A stretch of 6,753 nucleotides of DNA from Methylococcaceae bacterium (GTDB taxonomy: Bacteria; Pseudomonadota; Gammaproteobacteria; Methylococcales; Methylomonadaceae), in NCBI GenBank assembly GCA_003542275.1, contig DPKY01000208.1:1-6753 (forward strand), given 5' to 3'. The position numbers were made by a program, and so were the translations under genes. Below are positions 1-5,567 of the stretch, piece by piece. Every line of letters begins with the position of its first letter. The stretch's first letter is position 1. Under the pieces are notes generated by a model that searched no databases, had not been told where the DNA came from, and saw only the letters and a program-made list of their open reading frames with translations.

Positions 1-582
1 TTGCTGGTATATTCGCTGTCCGCGTGTAGCACGTTCGCGCCGCGCGAGCGTATCAAACCGAGCAATACAGAAAATGTCTGTGCTATTTTTAAGGAAAAAA
101 ATCAATGGTATCAAGCGAGCCTAAACGCTTATAAAAAATGGGGCGTGCCCGTGCCCGTGCAAATGGCCATTATGCACCAAGAGTCGCATTTTATCTCTGA
201 CGCGCAGCCGCCAAGTGGCACACTACTGGGATTTATTCCTTGGTTTAGTGCCAGCAGTGCCTACGGCTACCCACAGTCCAAAGATGAAACATGGCAAGAT
301 TATCAACAAAAAACCGGTAATTCATCAGCGCAGCGTGATAATTTCGCTGATGCGTGTGATTTTGTAGGCTGGTATTCACACAATAGCTACAAAAAATTGG
401 GGATTCCAAAAACCGATACAAAAAACCTCTACCTCGCCTACCACGAGGGCCTGAGCGGTTTTCAAAAACAAACATATCTCCAAAAAAATTGGCTCATTAA
501 CGTCGCGGGTAAAGTGGCGCAACGCGCAGAACGCTTCAAGCAACAACTTGCCACCTGTAGCCTTGCGGACAGCAGTCGATAA
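1..582 (+). CDS. SLT-domain lipoprotein, lytic-transglycosylase-like (5' partial)
   Basis: The product is probably an outer-membrane lipoprotein with a soluble lytic transglycosylase (SLT, lysozyme-like) fold acting on peptidoglycan. The frame is already open at base 1 and the first codon is TTG. A lipobox, Leu-Ser-Ala-Cys, sits at residues 6-9, too close to this end for a complete signal peptide, so the true start almost certainly lies upstream of the window. Ser at +2 after the lipid-bearing Cys fits outer-membrane sorting. SLT-like motifs appear in order: Gln-Glu-Ser-His-Phe at 60-64, with Glu61 the likely catalytic acid; Ala-Tyr-Gly-Tyr-Pro-Gln at about 87-92; and Tyr-Leu-Ala-Tyr-His-Glu-Gly at 144-150, resembling the AYNxG motif. 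The domain is short and stands alone, with no LysM or other wall-binding module visible. It ends 7 bp before the next gene, suggesting co-transcription. The family call is confident; enzyme activity is inferred from motifs. Confidence 0.75.
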   Translation: MLVYSLSACSTFAPRERIKPSNTENVCAIFKEKNQWYQASLNAYKKWGVPVPVQMAIMHQESHFISDAQPPSGTLLGFIPWFSASSAYGYPQSKDETWQDYQQKTGNSSAQRDNFADACDFVGWYSHNSYKKLGIPKTDTKNLYLAYHEGLSGFQKQTYLQKNWLINVAGKVAQRAERFKQQLATCSLADSSR

Positions 583-589
583 TTGCGCT

Positions 590-991
590 ATGTCGTATCA
601 TTGGCATATTGGCGCCTCAACGTATGTTAACGCCTTGATTGGCGGTGTTCACATAGCCGCTATGGCATCCTGCTTTCTCAATGCACTGAGTGTGCCTATA
701 CAAAGTTTAATTGCGCTGTTTGTTTGCTGGCAAGGTATACGCTATGTGCAGCATAATAATCAGTCATGGCAACTTTTCTATCATTCACAAGAAGGCTGGC
801 GCCTTGCACAAAACAATCACCTTGCTCAACCCATAGAGATTTTAGCGTCCACGGTAATCACTCGCCAAATTATTTTTTTACATTATCAGTGCGATAATCA
901 AAAATACTATAAAATGATTGCAAAAGCGGCGCTACTGCCGTCGCCAAGCGATTATAGGCAACTGCTTGTCACACTCAAAACGGACGCATAA
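590..991 (+). CDS. Small inner-membrane protein, YgfX/CptA-like
   Basis: This is a 133-residue protein with two hydrophobic N-terminal segments at about residues 13-31 and 34-52, followed by a polar domain with Trp60 and Trp70 and a C-terminal Leu-Pro-...-Tyr-Arg-Gln-Leu-Leu-Val motif. Length, two-helix topology, the Trp-containing start of the soluble part and the C-terminal basic strand resemble the YgfX (CptA) family. In E. coli that family is encoded beside sdhE, and its toxicity has been attributed to interference with MreB and FtsZ. The match is by pattern, not alignment, so family membership is moderately sure and function is not. I chose the ATG at 590, 7 bp after the upstream stop. 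The frame is open back to a TTG at 548 that would overlap the preceding gene by 35 bp, but those extra residues look unlike a natural N-terminus. Neither start has a clear ribosome site, so translation may depend on coupling. No sdhE-like frame is adjacent. Confidence 0.6.
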   Translation: MSYHWHIGASTYVNALIGGVHIAAMASCFLNALSVPIQSLIALFVCWQGIRYVQHNNQSWQLFYHSQEGWRLAQNNHLAQPIEILASTVITRQIIFLHYQCDNQKYYKMIAKAALLPSPSDYRQLLVTLKTDA

Positions 992-997
992 CCACTT

Positions 998-1825
998 ATG
1001 ACAACACCTATCTTAAAAGATATTTTCGTTTATCCCATAAAATCACTGGGCGGCTTTCGTGTTGAAAAATGGGACGTTGTGAAGACGGGATTAAAATACG
1101 ACAGGCAATGGATGCTCATTGATGAACAAGGGCAATTCCTCAGTCAGCGCAAACTGCCCAAAATGGCGTTAATTCACACGCAAATACACGCTAATCAACT
1201 CCTTGTGAGCGCTGATGGTCAAGACACCCTGTTTTTATCACTCTCACCCGCGCATGGCGACAGTGTGCTAAGCACTGTCTGGGGCGATACTTGCTTAGCA
1301 CAGTCTGTTTCAGCCGTGGCGGATGCGTGGTTTAGTCGTGTGTTAAACACGCCCACTCGCCTTGTCTATCTCCCCGAAAATGTAAAACGTGGCGTTGATG
1401 TTAAGTACGCTAATGACCTCGATCAAGTCAGTTTTTCAGACGGTTTTCCTTTTTTGATTGTGTCTGAAAACGCTTTACACCAACTCAATCACTCTCTCAA
1501 AGCCCCCATTGAGATGATTCGTTTTCGACCCAACTTGGTGATTTCAGGCTGCGCCGCCTATGCGGAGGACACATGGCGTCATATTAGCATTGGTCAAATT
1601 GACTTTCGCTTGCCCAAGCCTTGCTCTCGCTGTGCGATTCCAGGGATTAACCCTAGCACAGCAACACATGAAAAAGCCCCTCTCAGTGCCTTGAGTGCAC
1701 AGCGGCAATGGCAACATAAAATCTACTTTGGCCAAAATGCACTGCATAATCAATGTGGCACATTGCAAGTGGGTGATACACTTCGCATTCATCAAGTAGG
1801 CGACAGGCAGCCCCCCATTCCCTAG
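998..1825 (+). CDS. MOSC-domain protein, YcbX-like without ferredoxin tail
   Basis: This 275-residue protein has an N-terminal MOSC_N beta-barrel domain (about residues 4-125, with the typical Tyr-Pro-Ile-Lys-Ser at 12-16 and Asp-Arg-Gln-Trp-Met at 35-39). A C-terminal MOSC domain follows (about 140-265), with Ser-Asp-Gly-Phe-Pro at 147-151, Arg-Phe-Arg-Pro-Asn at 175-179 and Lys-Pro-Cys-Ser-Arg-Cys at 207-212. The conserved cysteine in the last motif is the molybdenum-binding position in mARC and related enzymes. Relatives reduce N-hydroxylated compounds using molybdenum cofactor; E. coli YcbX does so with a fused C-terminal 2Fe-2S domain. This protein stops just after the MOSC domain, so it would need a separate electron donor if it is a reductase. 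It begins 6 bp after the upstream gene with only a weak purine stretch before the ATG, consistent with coupled translation. Its TAG stop directly abuts the convergent glgA stop. Domain assignment is strong; substrate is unknown. Confidence 0.88.
   Translation: MTTPILKDIFVYPIKSLGGFRVEKWDVVKTGLKYDRQWMLIDEQGQFLSQRKLPKMALIHTQIHANQLLVSADGQDTLFLSLSPAHGDSVLSTVWGDTCLAQSVSAVADAWFSRVLNTPTRLVYLPENVKRGVDVKYANDLDQVSFSDGFPFLIVSENALHQLNHSLKAPIEMIRFRPNLVISGCAAYAEDTWRHISIGQIDFRLPKPCSRCAIPGINPSTATHEKAPLSALSAQRQWQHKIYFGQNALHNQCGTLQVGDTLRIHQVGDRQPPIP
1259..1301 (+). repeat. Competing inverted repeats inside the MOSC gene
   Basis: GACAGTG (1259-1265) and CACTGTC (1273-1279) form a perfect 7-bp stem with a 7-base loop. 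The loop-side sequence GTGCTAAGC (1265-1273) is also an exact inverted complement of GCTTAGCAC (1293-1301), so the two pairings exclude each other in RNA. All lie in coding sequence between the two halves of the MOSC protein. No T-run follows, so this is not a terminator, and it may be chance. Confidence 0.35.
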
Positions 1826-3256
1826 TTAGATACCCTCGTACACCTCAAGGTATTGCTCAGCACTGCTTTTCCAAGAGAAATCCCCGTGCATGGCATTGAT
1901 TTGTATCTGACGCCAACTTTCAGGAAACGCATAAAGCACGCCCGCACGTTTGATGGCTTCAAGTAACGCCCCCTCATGGGCATCATTAAACACAAATCCG
2001 GTTGCTGTTTGATTGGCTAGGGTACTGGGTAGCGTATCCACAACCGTGTCAGCAAGACCGCCTGTTTTGCGCACGATAGGCAATGTACCATAACGCTGAC
2101 TGTACATTTGATTGAGTCCGCAAGGTTCAAATCGTGATGGCATTAAAAAAACATCTGCGCCGGCTTCAATTAAATGCGCAAGTGATTCGTTGTAGCCCAG
2201 CGTGAGAGAGAGTTTATGTGCATTGGCGAGGGCAAATTCTTGTAGCCGTGCTTCAAATCCTCTGTCACCGCTACCTAGCACGACAAATTGAATGGGGAAA
2301 TCGAGCAATTCAGGCAAACAGTCCAAAATCATATAAATGCCTTTTTGCTCAACAAGTCGACTGATTAACCCAATCAATAAAACATTTTCATCAACAGGCA
2401 AATTCAACTGTGCTTGCAGGGCTTTTTTGTTTTCTTTTTTATCCACCAATGTGTCGATAGTGTAATTTTTGGCAATCAGCGGGTCAGTTCGTGGATGCCA
2501 ATCATCGTCAATGCCGTTGATGATGCCCACTAAATCTTGATTACGATACGCAAGCAAGCCCTCTAGGCCATACCCCAATTCAGGCGTTTGAATCTCTTGC
2601 GCATAGGTGGGACTGACAGTCGTAATTTTATCGGCGTAGGCAATGCCGCCTTTGATAAACGAGATCATGCCGTGAAATTCAAGGCCATCGGAACTGAGCA
2701 GTTGACTGGGTAATTGAAGCGTCGCCGCCATCAAACCATTAAAGAGGCCTTGATAAGCTAGGTTATGAATCGTAAAAACCGTTGGCGGACATTGATATTC
2801 CAGGGACAATAAAGCGGGAATTAACCCTGTTTGCCAATCATGGCAATGCACAACATCCGCTTTCCAATCGAGTCCCACGCGATTCATGGCAATTTCAATC
2901 GCCACACGACAAAATAACGCAAAACGCTCTGCATTATTGCTGTACGCGTTGCCTGCCGCGTCCACATACGGATTACCAGGCAAGCCAAAATATTCGGGGC
3001 AATCCACCAGCCAGATGCGCACGTCGCTCTCGGGTAATAACGTTTCGAGCAATCGCACGGTGTGTGTGCCAACTTTAAACGTGCAACGCTCAAAAACGGG
3101 CGCATGAAAGTGGAGGGCGTGGTAATGCGGTACAACTAATTTCACCTCTTGGCCCGTTTGCGCTAAGGCTTTAGGCAAACTGTTTGATACGTCCGCAAGC
3201 CCTCCCGTTTTAATGAGCGGATACACTTCACTTGTCACAAAAAGTATTTTCTTCAT
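1826..3256 (-). CDS. glgA: Glycogen synthase (ADP-glucose type, GT5)
   Basis: GlgA transfers glucose from ADP-glucose to the non-reducing end of a growing alpha-1,4-glucan in the cytoplasm. The 476-residue length matches the E. coli enzyme (477). The N-terminal Rossmann domain opens with the Lys-Thr-Gly-Gly-Leu-Ala-Asp-Val signature at 16-23, whose lysine contacts ADP-glucose, and includes His-Cys-His-Asp-Trp at 137-141. The C-terminal GT-B domain has Ser-Arg-Leu-Val-Glu-Gln-Lys-Gly at 299-306, with Arg300 and Lys305 as the nucleotide-phosphate ligands. It also has Phe-Glu-Pro-Cys-Gly-Leu at 376-381, with Glu377 at the same number as the E. coli catalytic glutamate. A second Lys-Thr-Gly-Gly-Leu-Ala-Asp repeat lies at 397-403. 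All recognised active-site residues are present. The ATG lies 23 bp after the glgB stop; the purine-rich spacer has no strong Shine-Dalgarno core, so expression likely depends on glgB translation. No terminator is seen between its stop and the convergent MOSC gene. Confidence 0.97.
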   Translation of the reverse strand: MKKILFVTSEVYPLIKTGGLADVSNSLPKALAQTGQEVKLVVPHYHALHFHAPVFERCTFKVGTHTVRLLETLLPESDVRIWLVDCPEYFGLPGNPYVDAAGNAYSNNAERFALFCRVAIEIAMNRVGLDWKADVVHCHDWQTGLIPALLSLEYQCPPTVFTIHNLAYQGLFNGLMAATLQLPSQLLSSDGLEFHGMISFIKGGIAYADKITTVSPTYAQEIQTPELGYGLEGLLAYRNQDLVGIINGIDDDWHPRTDPLIAKNYTIDTLVDKKENKKALQAQLNLPVDENVLLIGLISRLVEQKGIYMILDCLPELLDFPIQFVVLGSGDRGFEARLQEFALANAHKLSLTLGYNESLAHLIEAGADVFLMPSRFEPCGLNQMYSQRYGTLPIVRKTGGLADTVVDTLPSTLANQTATGFVFNDAHEGALLEAIKRAGVLYAFPESWRQIQINAMHGDFSWKSSAEQYLEVYEGI

Positions 3257-3279
3257 AAACGTTTTTCTAGCTTAGCTTC

Positions 3280-5472
3280 TTAAATTTTTAGCATGACGGC
3301 GCCCAGTGGCGGGAGTGTCAAATTGAGTGAGTAAGATTGATTCATCCACGGTTCATCCGTCGTTTGCGCCTCGCCATTGCCGACGTTGGTACCTCCGTAG
3401 TAATGAGAATCCGAATTAAAAATTTCACGATAAACACCTTTTTGGGGGACGCCAATATGGTAATTTTCCCGCACAACTGGTGTAAAATTAAGCACAACCA
3501 CAATATGTGCATGGCCGTGTTTGCGTTGAAAACATAACACCGATTGTTGCACATCGTTGCAGTCAATCCACTCAAACCCTTGTTGTTCAAAGTCATGGCG
3601 ATTGAGTGCGAATTCTGCTTGATAGAGATGATTTAAATCTTTCACCAACGCTTGCACCCCCGTGTGCAAGGGATAATTGAGAATATACCAGTCTAAGGTT
3701 TTATTGGCATTCCATTCTGTTCCCTGCCCGATTTCATTTCCCATGAACAATAATTTTTTCCCTGGGTAGGCAAACATAAACGTGTAAAGTAACCGCAAAT
3801 TCGCAAAGCGCTGCCATTCATCGCCACGCATTTTATTTAGCATAGACCCCTTGCCATGCACCACTTCATCATGCGAAAACGGCAGTGTAAAATTTTCAGT
3901 AAACGCATAGAGCATCCCAAAGGTTAATTGATTATGATGGTATTGACGATGCACGGGATCTTGCTGCATATACGCCAGCACGTCGTGCATCCAGCCCATA
4001 TTCCATTTCATTGAAAAACCCAGTCCGCCCGCCCACGTTGGGCGCGTTACCTGTGGCCAGGAGGTGGACTCTTCAGCCATAATCACCGTGCCTGGGTGCT
4101 GTTGATGGGTAATGGTGTTGAGTTCACGAAAGAAATCAATCGCTTCTAAATTTTCATTGCCGCCGTAGCAATTGGGCACCCAATCATGCGCTTCGCGGGA
4201 ATAGTCGAGATAGAGCATTGACGCGACCGCATCAACGCGTAGACCATCAAGATGGTATTCCTCAAGCCAAAACATTGCGCTGGCAAGCAAGAAGTTACGC
4301 ACTTCATTACGGCTGTAATTGTAAATGAGCGTGCCCCAATCTCGGTGCTCACCTTTACGCGGATCTTCATGTTCGTACAAGGCACTGCCATCAAAACGCG
4401 CCAGCGCAAAATTATCTTTAGGGAAATGGGCAGGCACCCAATCGAGAATGACCCCTATTTCATGTTGATGGCAATAATCAATGAAGTAACGAAAATCGTC
4501 AGGCGTGCCAAAACGGCTTGTTGGTGCAAAATACCCCGTTGTTTGATAGCCCCACGAGTCATCTAAGGGGTGCTCGGTAATGGGAAGGAGTTCGATATGG
4601 GTAAAGCCTAAGTCTTTGACATACGCCACTAATTGCGCGGCAATCTCACGGTAATTTAAAAAATGCCCGTGCGCATCACGACGCCACGACCCAAGATGCA
4701 CTTCATAAATTGACATGGGTTGATGTAGCCAATCGTAATGCAGACGCTGCGCAAGCCACGCCTCATCGCGCCAAGGGTATGGTTTATTATCGACGACTAA
4801 CGCGGCCGTTTTGGGGCGACATTCAAAGTGCTGGCCATAAGGATCGGTTTTCACCATCACCTCGCCGCTTGAGCGGTTAAGTAATTCAAATTTATAAAAG
4901 GTGCCCGCGCTCAATTGAGGAATGAATAATTCCCAAATGCCGCCGCCACCTAAACTGCGCATAGGGTGGCAACGCCCGTCCCAGCGGTTGAAATCACCAA
5001 TGACACTCACACGACCCGCATTAGGCGCCCATACTGCAAATAAAACGCCTTCAATGCCCTCTACGGTATGCAGATGTGCGCCCAGTTTTTGATAAATGTG
5101 CCAATGCCGCCCTTCCCCAAATAAATGTAAATCAAATTCAGGGAGTTGCACACCAAAATCATACGGGTCAAAGTGTTCGTGTTGATAACCAGATTTATCC
5201 ACCCATGAAATCGCATAGTGAGGTGGAAGTTCGCCTTTTTTGGCGCAATATTCAAAAAAATCTGTCCCTTCAATTCGCGCAATTTCGATATTGTTATGTG
5301 CAAAATGCACCGATTGCGCATAAGGTAAATACAGGCGAACATGAATTTTGTTGTGTCGAGGGTGACGACCTAATACACAAAAAGGATTGTGATGCTGTGC
5401 CGCCGCAATTTTCACTAAATCAGCATCCATCACAGATTTTTCGGTTAAGGTATCGGGAAATTGCTTTTTCAC
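3280..5472 (-). CDS. glgB: 1,4-alpha-glucan branching enzyme (GH13, CBM48)
   Basis: GlgB cuts alpha-1,4-glucan chains and rejoins them as alpha-1,6 branches on growing glycogen. From the GTG at 5472 it is 730 residues, close to E. coli GlgB (728). Order: an N-terminal N1 domain; a CBM48 module (about 143-200, with Val-Trp-Ala-Pro-Asn and Gly-Asp-Phe-Asn-Arg-Trp); the GH13 barrel; and a C-terminal beta domain. GH13 regions are intact: Leu-Asp-Trp-Val-Pro-Ala-His at 343-349; Gly-Leu-Arg-Val-Asp-Ala with nucleophile Asp414; Ala-Glu-Glu-Ser-Thr with acid/base Glu467; and Ser-His-Asp-Glu-Val-Val with Asp535. Spacing between the catalytic residues equals that of E. coli Asp405, Glu458 and Asp526. 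A TTG at 5487 would add five residues, but a TGAGG ribosome site overlaps that codon and sits 9 bases before GTG, so GTG is preferred. An ATG at 5430 lacks a ribosome site and would shorten the N1 domain. First gene of the glgBA operon. Confidence 0.97.
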   Translation of the reverse strand: MKKQFPDTLTEKSVMDADLVKIAAAQHHNPFCVLGRHPRHNKIHVRLYLPYAQSVHFAHNNIEIARIEGTDFFEYCAKKGELPPHYAISWVDKSGYQHEHFDPYDFGVQLPEFDLHLFGEGRHWHIYQKLGAHLHTVEGIEGVLFAVWAPNAGRVSVIGDFNRWDGRCHPMRSLGGGGIWELFIPQLSAGTFYKFELLNRSSGEVMVKTDPYGQHFECRPKTAALVVDNKPYPWRDEAWLAQRLHYDWLHQPMSIYEVHLGSWRRDAHGHFLNYREIAAQLVAYVKDLGFTHIELLPITEHPLDDSWGYQTTGYFAPTSRFGTPDDFRYFIDYCHQHEIGVILDWVPAHFPKDNFALARFDGSALYEHEDPRKGEHRDWGTLIYNYSRNEVRNFLLASAMFWLEEYHLDGLRVDAVASMLYLDYSREAHDWVPNCYGGNENLEAIDFFRELNTITHQQHPGTVIMAEESTSWPQVTRPTWAGGLGFSMKWNMGWMHDVLAYMQQDPVHRQYHHNQLTFGMLYAFTENFTLPFSHDEVVHGKGSMLNKMRGDEWQRFANLRLLYTFMFAYPGKKLLFMGNEIGQGTEWNANKTLDWYILNYPLHTGVQALVKDLNHLYQAEFALNRHDFEQQGFEWIDCNDVQQSVLCFQRKHGHAHIVVVLNFTPVVRENYHIGVPQKGVYREIFNSDSHYYGGTNVGNGEAQTTDEPWMNQSYSLNLTLPPLGAVMLKI

Positions 5473-5481
5473 TAGGAATCG

Positions 5482-5486
5482 CCTCA
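5482..5486 (-). promoter_or_regulatory. Ribosome binding site of glgB, decides the GTG start
   Basis: On the minus strand the sequence TGAGG lies 9 bases before the GTG codon at 5472-5470. It overlaps the in-frame TTG at 5487-5485, which has no comparable purine-rich site of its own. This favours GTG over the longer TTG start and over the ATG at 5430. Confidence 0.7.
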
Positions 5487-5501
5487 ATGTAGTAGGATAA
5501 T

Positions 5502-5520
5502 GTTTGCAAGTTTAGCAAAC
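5502..5520. repeat. Tandem/dyad element, candidate operator
   Basis: The plus strand reads GTTTGCAA (5502-5509) immediately followed by GTTTAGCAA (5510-5518), an almost perfect direct repeat differing by one inserted A, then AC. The same bases form a dyad: GTTTGC (5502-5507) and GCAAAC (5515-5520) are exact inverted complements around a 7-base centre. It sits midway between glgB and glgC, just upstream of the possible glgBA -10. A regulator binding site is a reasonable inference, but I do not recognise it as the site of a known regulator. It is not followed by a T-run on either strand, so it is not a terminator. Confidence 0.45.
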
Positions 5521-5554
5521 TAAAAAAAAGTTGGGTATCTATATCAATCATTAT

Positions 5555-5561
5555 GGGAGAG
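5555..5561 (+). promoter_or_regulatory. Ribosome binding site of glgC
   Basis: A GGGAGAG stretch lies 6 bases before the ATG at 5568, with the GGAG core 8 bases away, a near-ideal Shine-Dalgarno spacing. It fixes the glgC start at 5568; the resulting N-terminus aligns in length with E. coli GlgC, with the GGRG motif at the same residue numbers. Confidence 0.85.
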
Positions 5562-5567
5562 ATAAAC

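Larger units (their letters stand above)
5473..5567. promoter_or_regulatory. Divergent glgBA / glgC control region
   Basis: This 95-bp AT-rich spacer must hold the start signals for both glgBA (leftward) and glgC (rightward), unless glgC is transcribed from elsewhere. No strong sigma-70 promoter is visible. For glgBA the best -10-like hexamer is TATCCT (minus strand, 5499-5494), with no good -35; it would start transcription near 5487, just before the ribosome site. For glgC the weak candidates are TATCTA (5536-5541) with TTAGCA (5512-5517) 18 bp upstream. An A-tract at 5522-5529 and a repeat/dyad at 5502-5520 lie between them. That promoters exist here is a safe inference from gene layout; the exact hexamers are weak guesses. 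Confidence 0.55.

Noticed and set aside
138..157. Short tandem repeat GTGCCC in the lipoprotein gene
   Set aside because: Only about two and a half units, encoding Val-Pro-Val-Pro-Val just before the catalytic motif; ordinary coding sequence.
548..589. TTG start extending the YgfX-like protein by 14 residues
   Set aside because: It would overlap the upstream gene by 35 bp with no ribosome site, and the ATG at 590 gives a typical family N-terminus.
548..991. A toxin-antitoxin system
   Set aside because: Only the toxin-like YgfX homologue is present, no antitoxin-like partner is adjacent, and the role of CptA as a true toxin is not settled.
4252..4566. Plus-strand 104-codon frame inside glgB
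   Set aside because: Antisense to the conserved GH13 core, with no start signals and no protein-like features.
5061..5342. Minus-strand 93-codon frame within glgB
   Set aside because: Same strand but out of frame with glgB, no ribosome site; its composition follows from the frame shift.
5076..5492. Plus-strand 138-codon frame antisense to the glgB 5' end
   Set aside because: It lies wholly opposite well-supported glgB sequence, has no ribosome site and no recognisable motifs; a shadow of the coding frame.
5502..5530. Hairpin near a homopolymer run as a rho-independent terminator
   Set aside because: On the plus strand the stem is followed by an A-tract, not T; on the minus strand the T-tract comes before the stem. 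The location between divergent starts also argues against a terminator.
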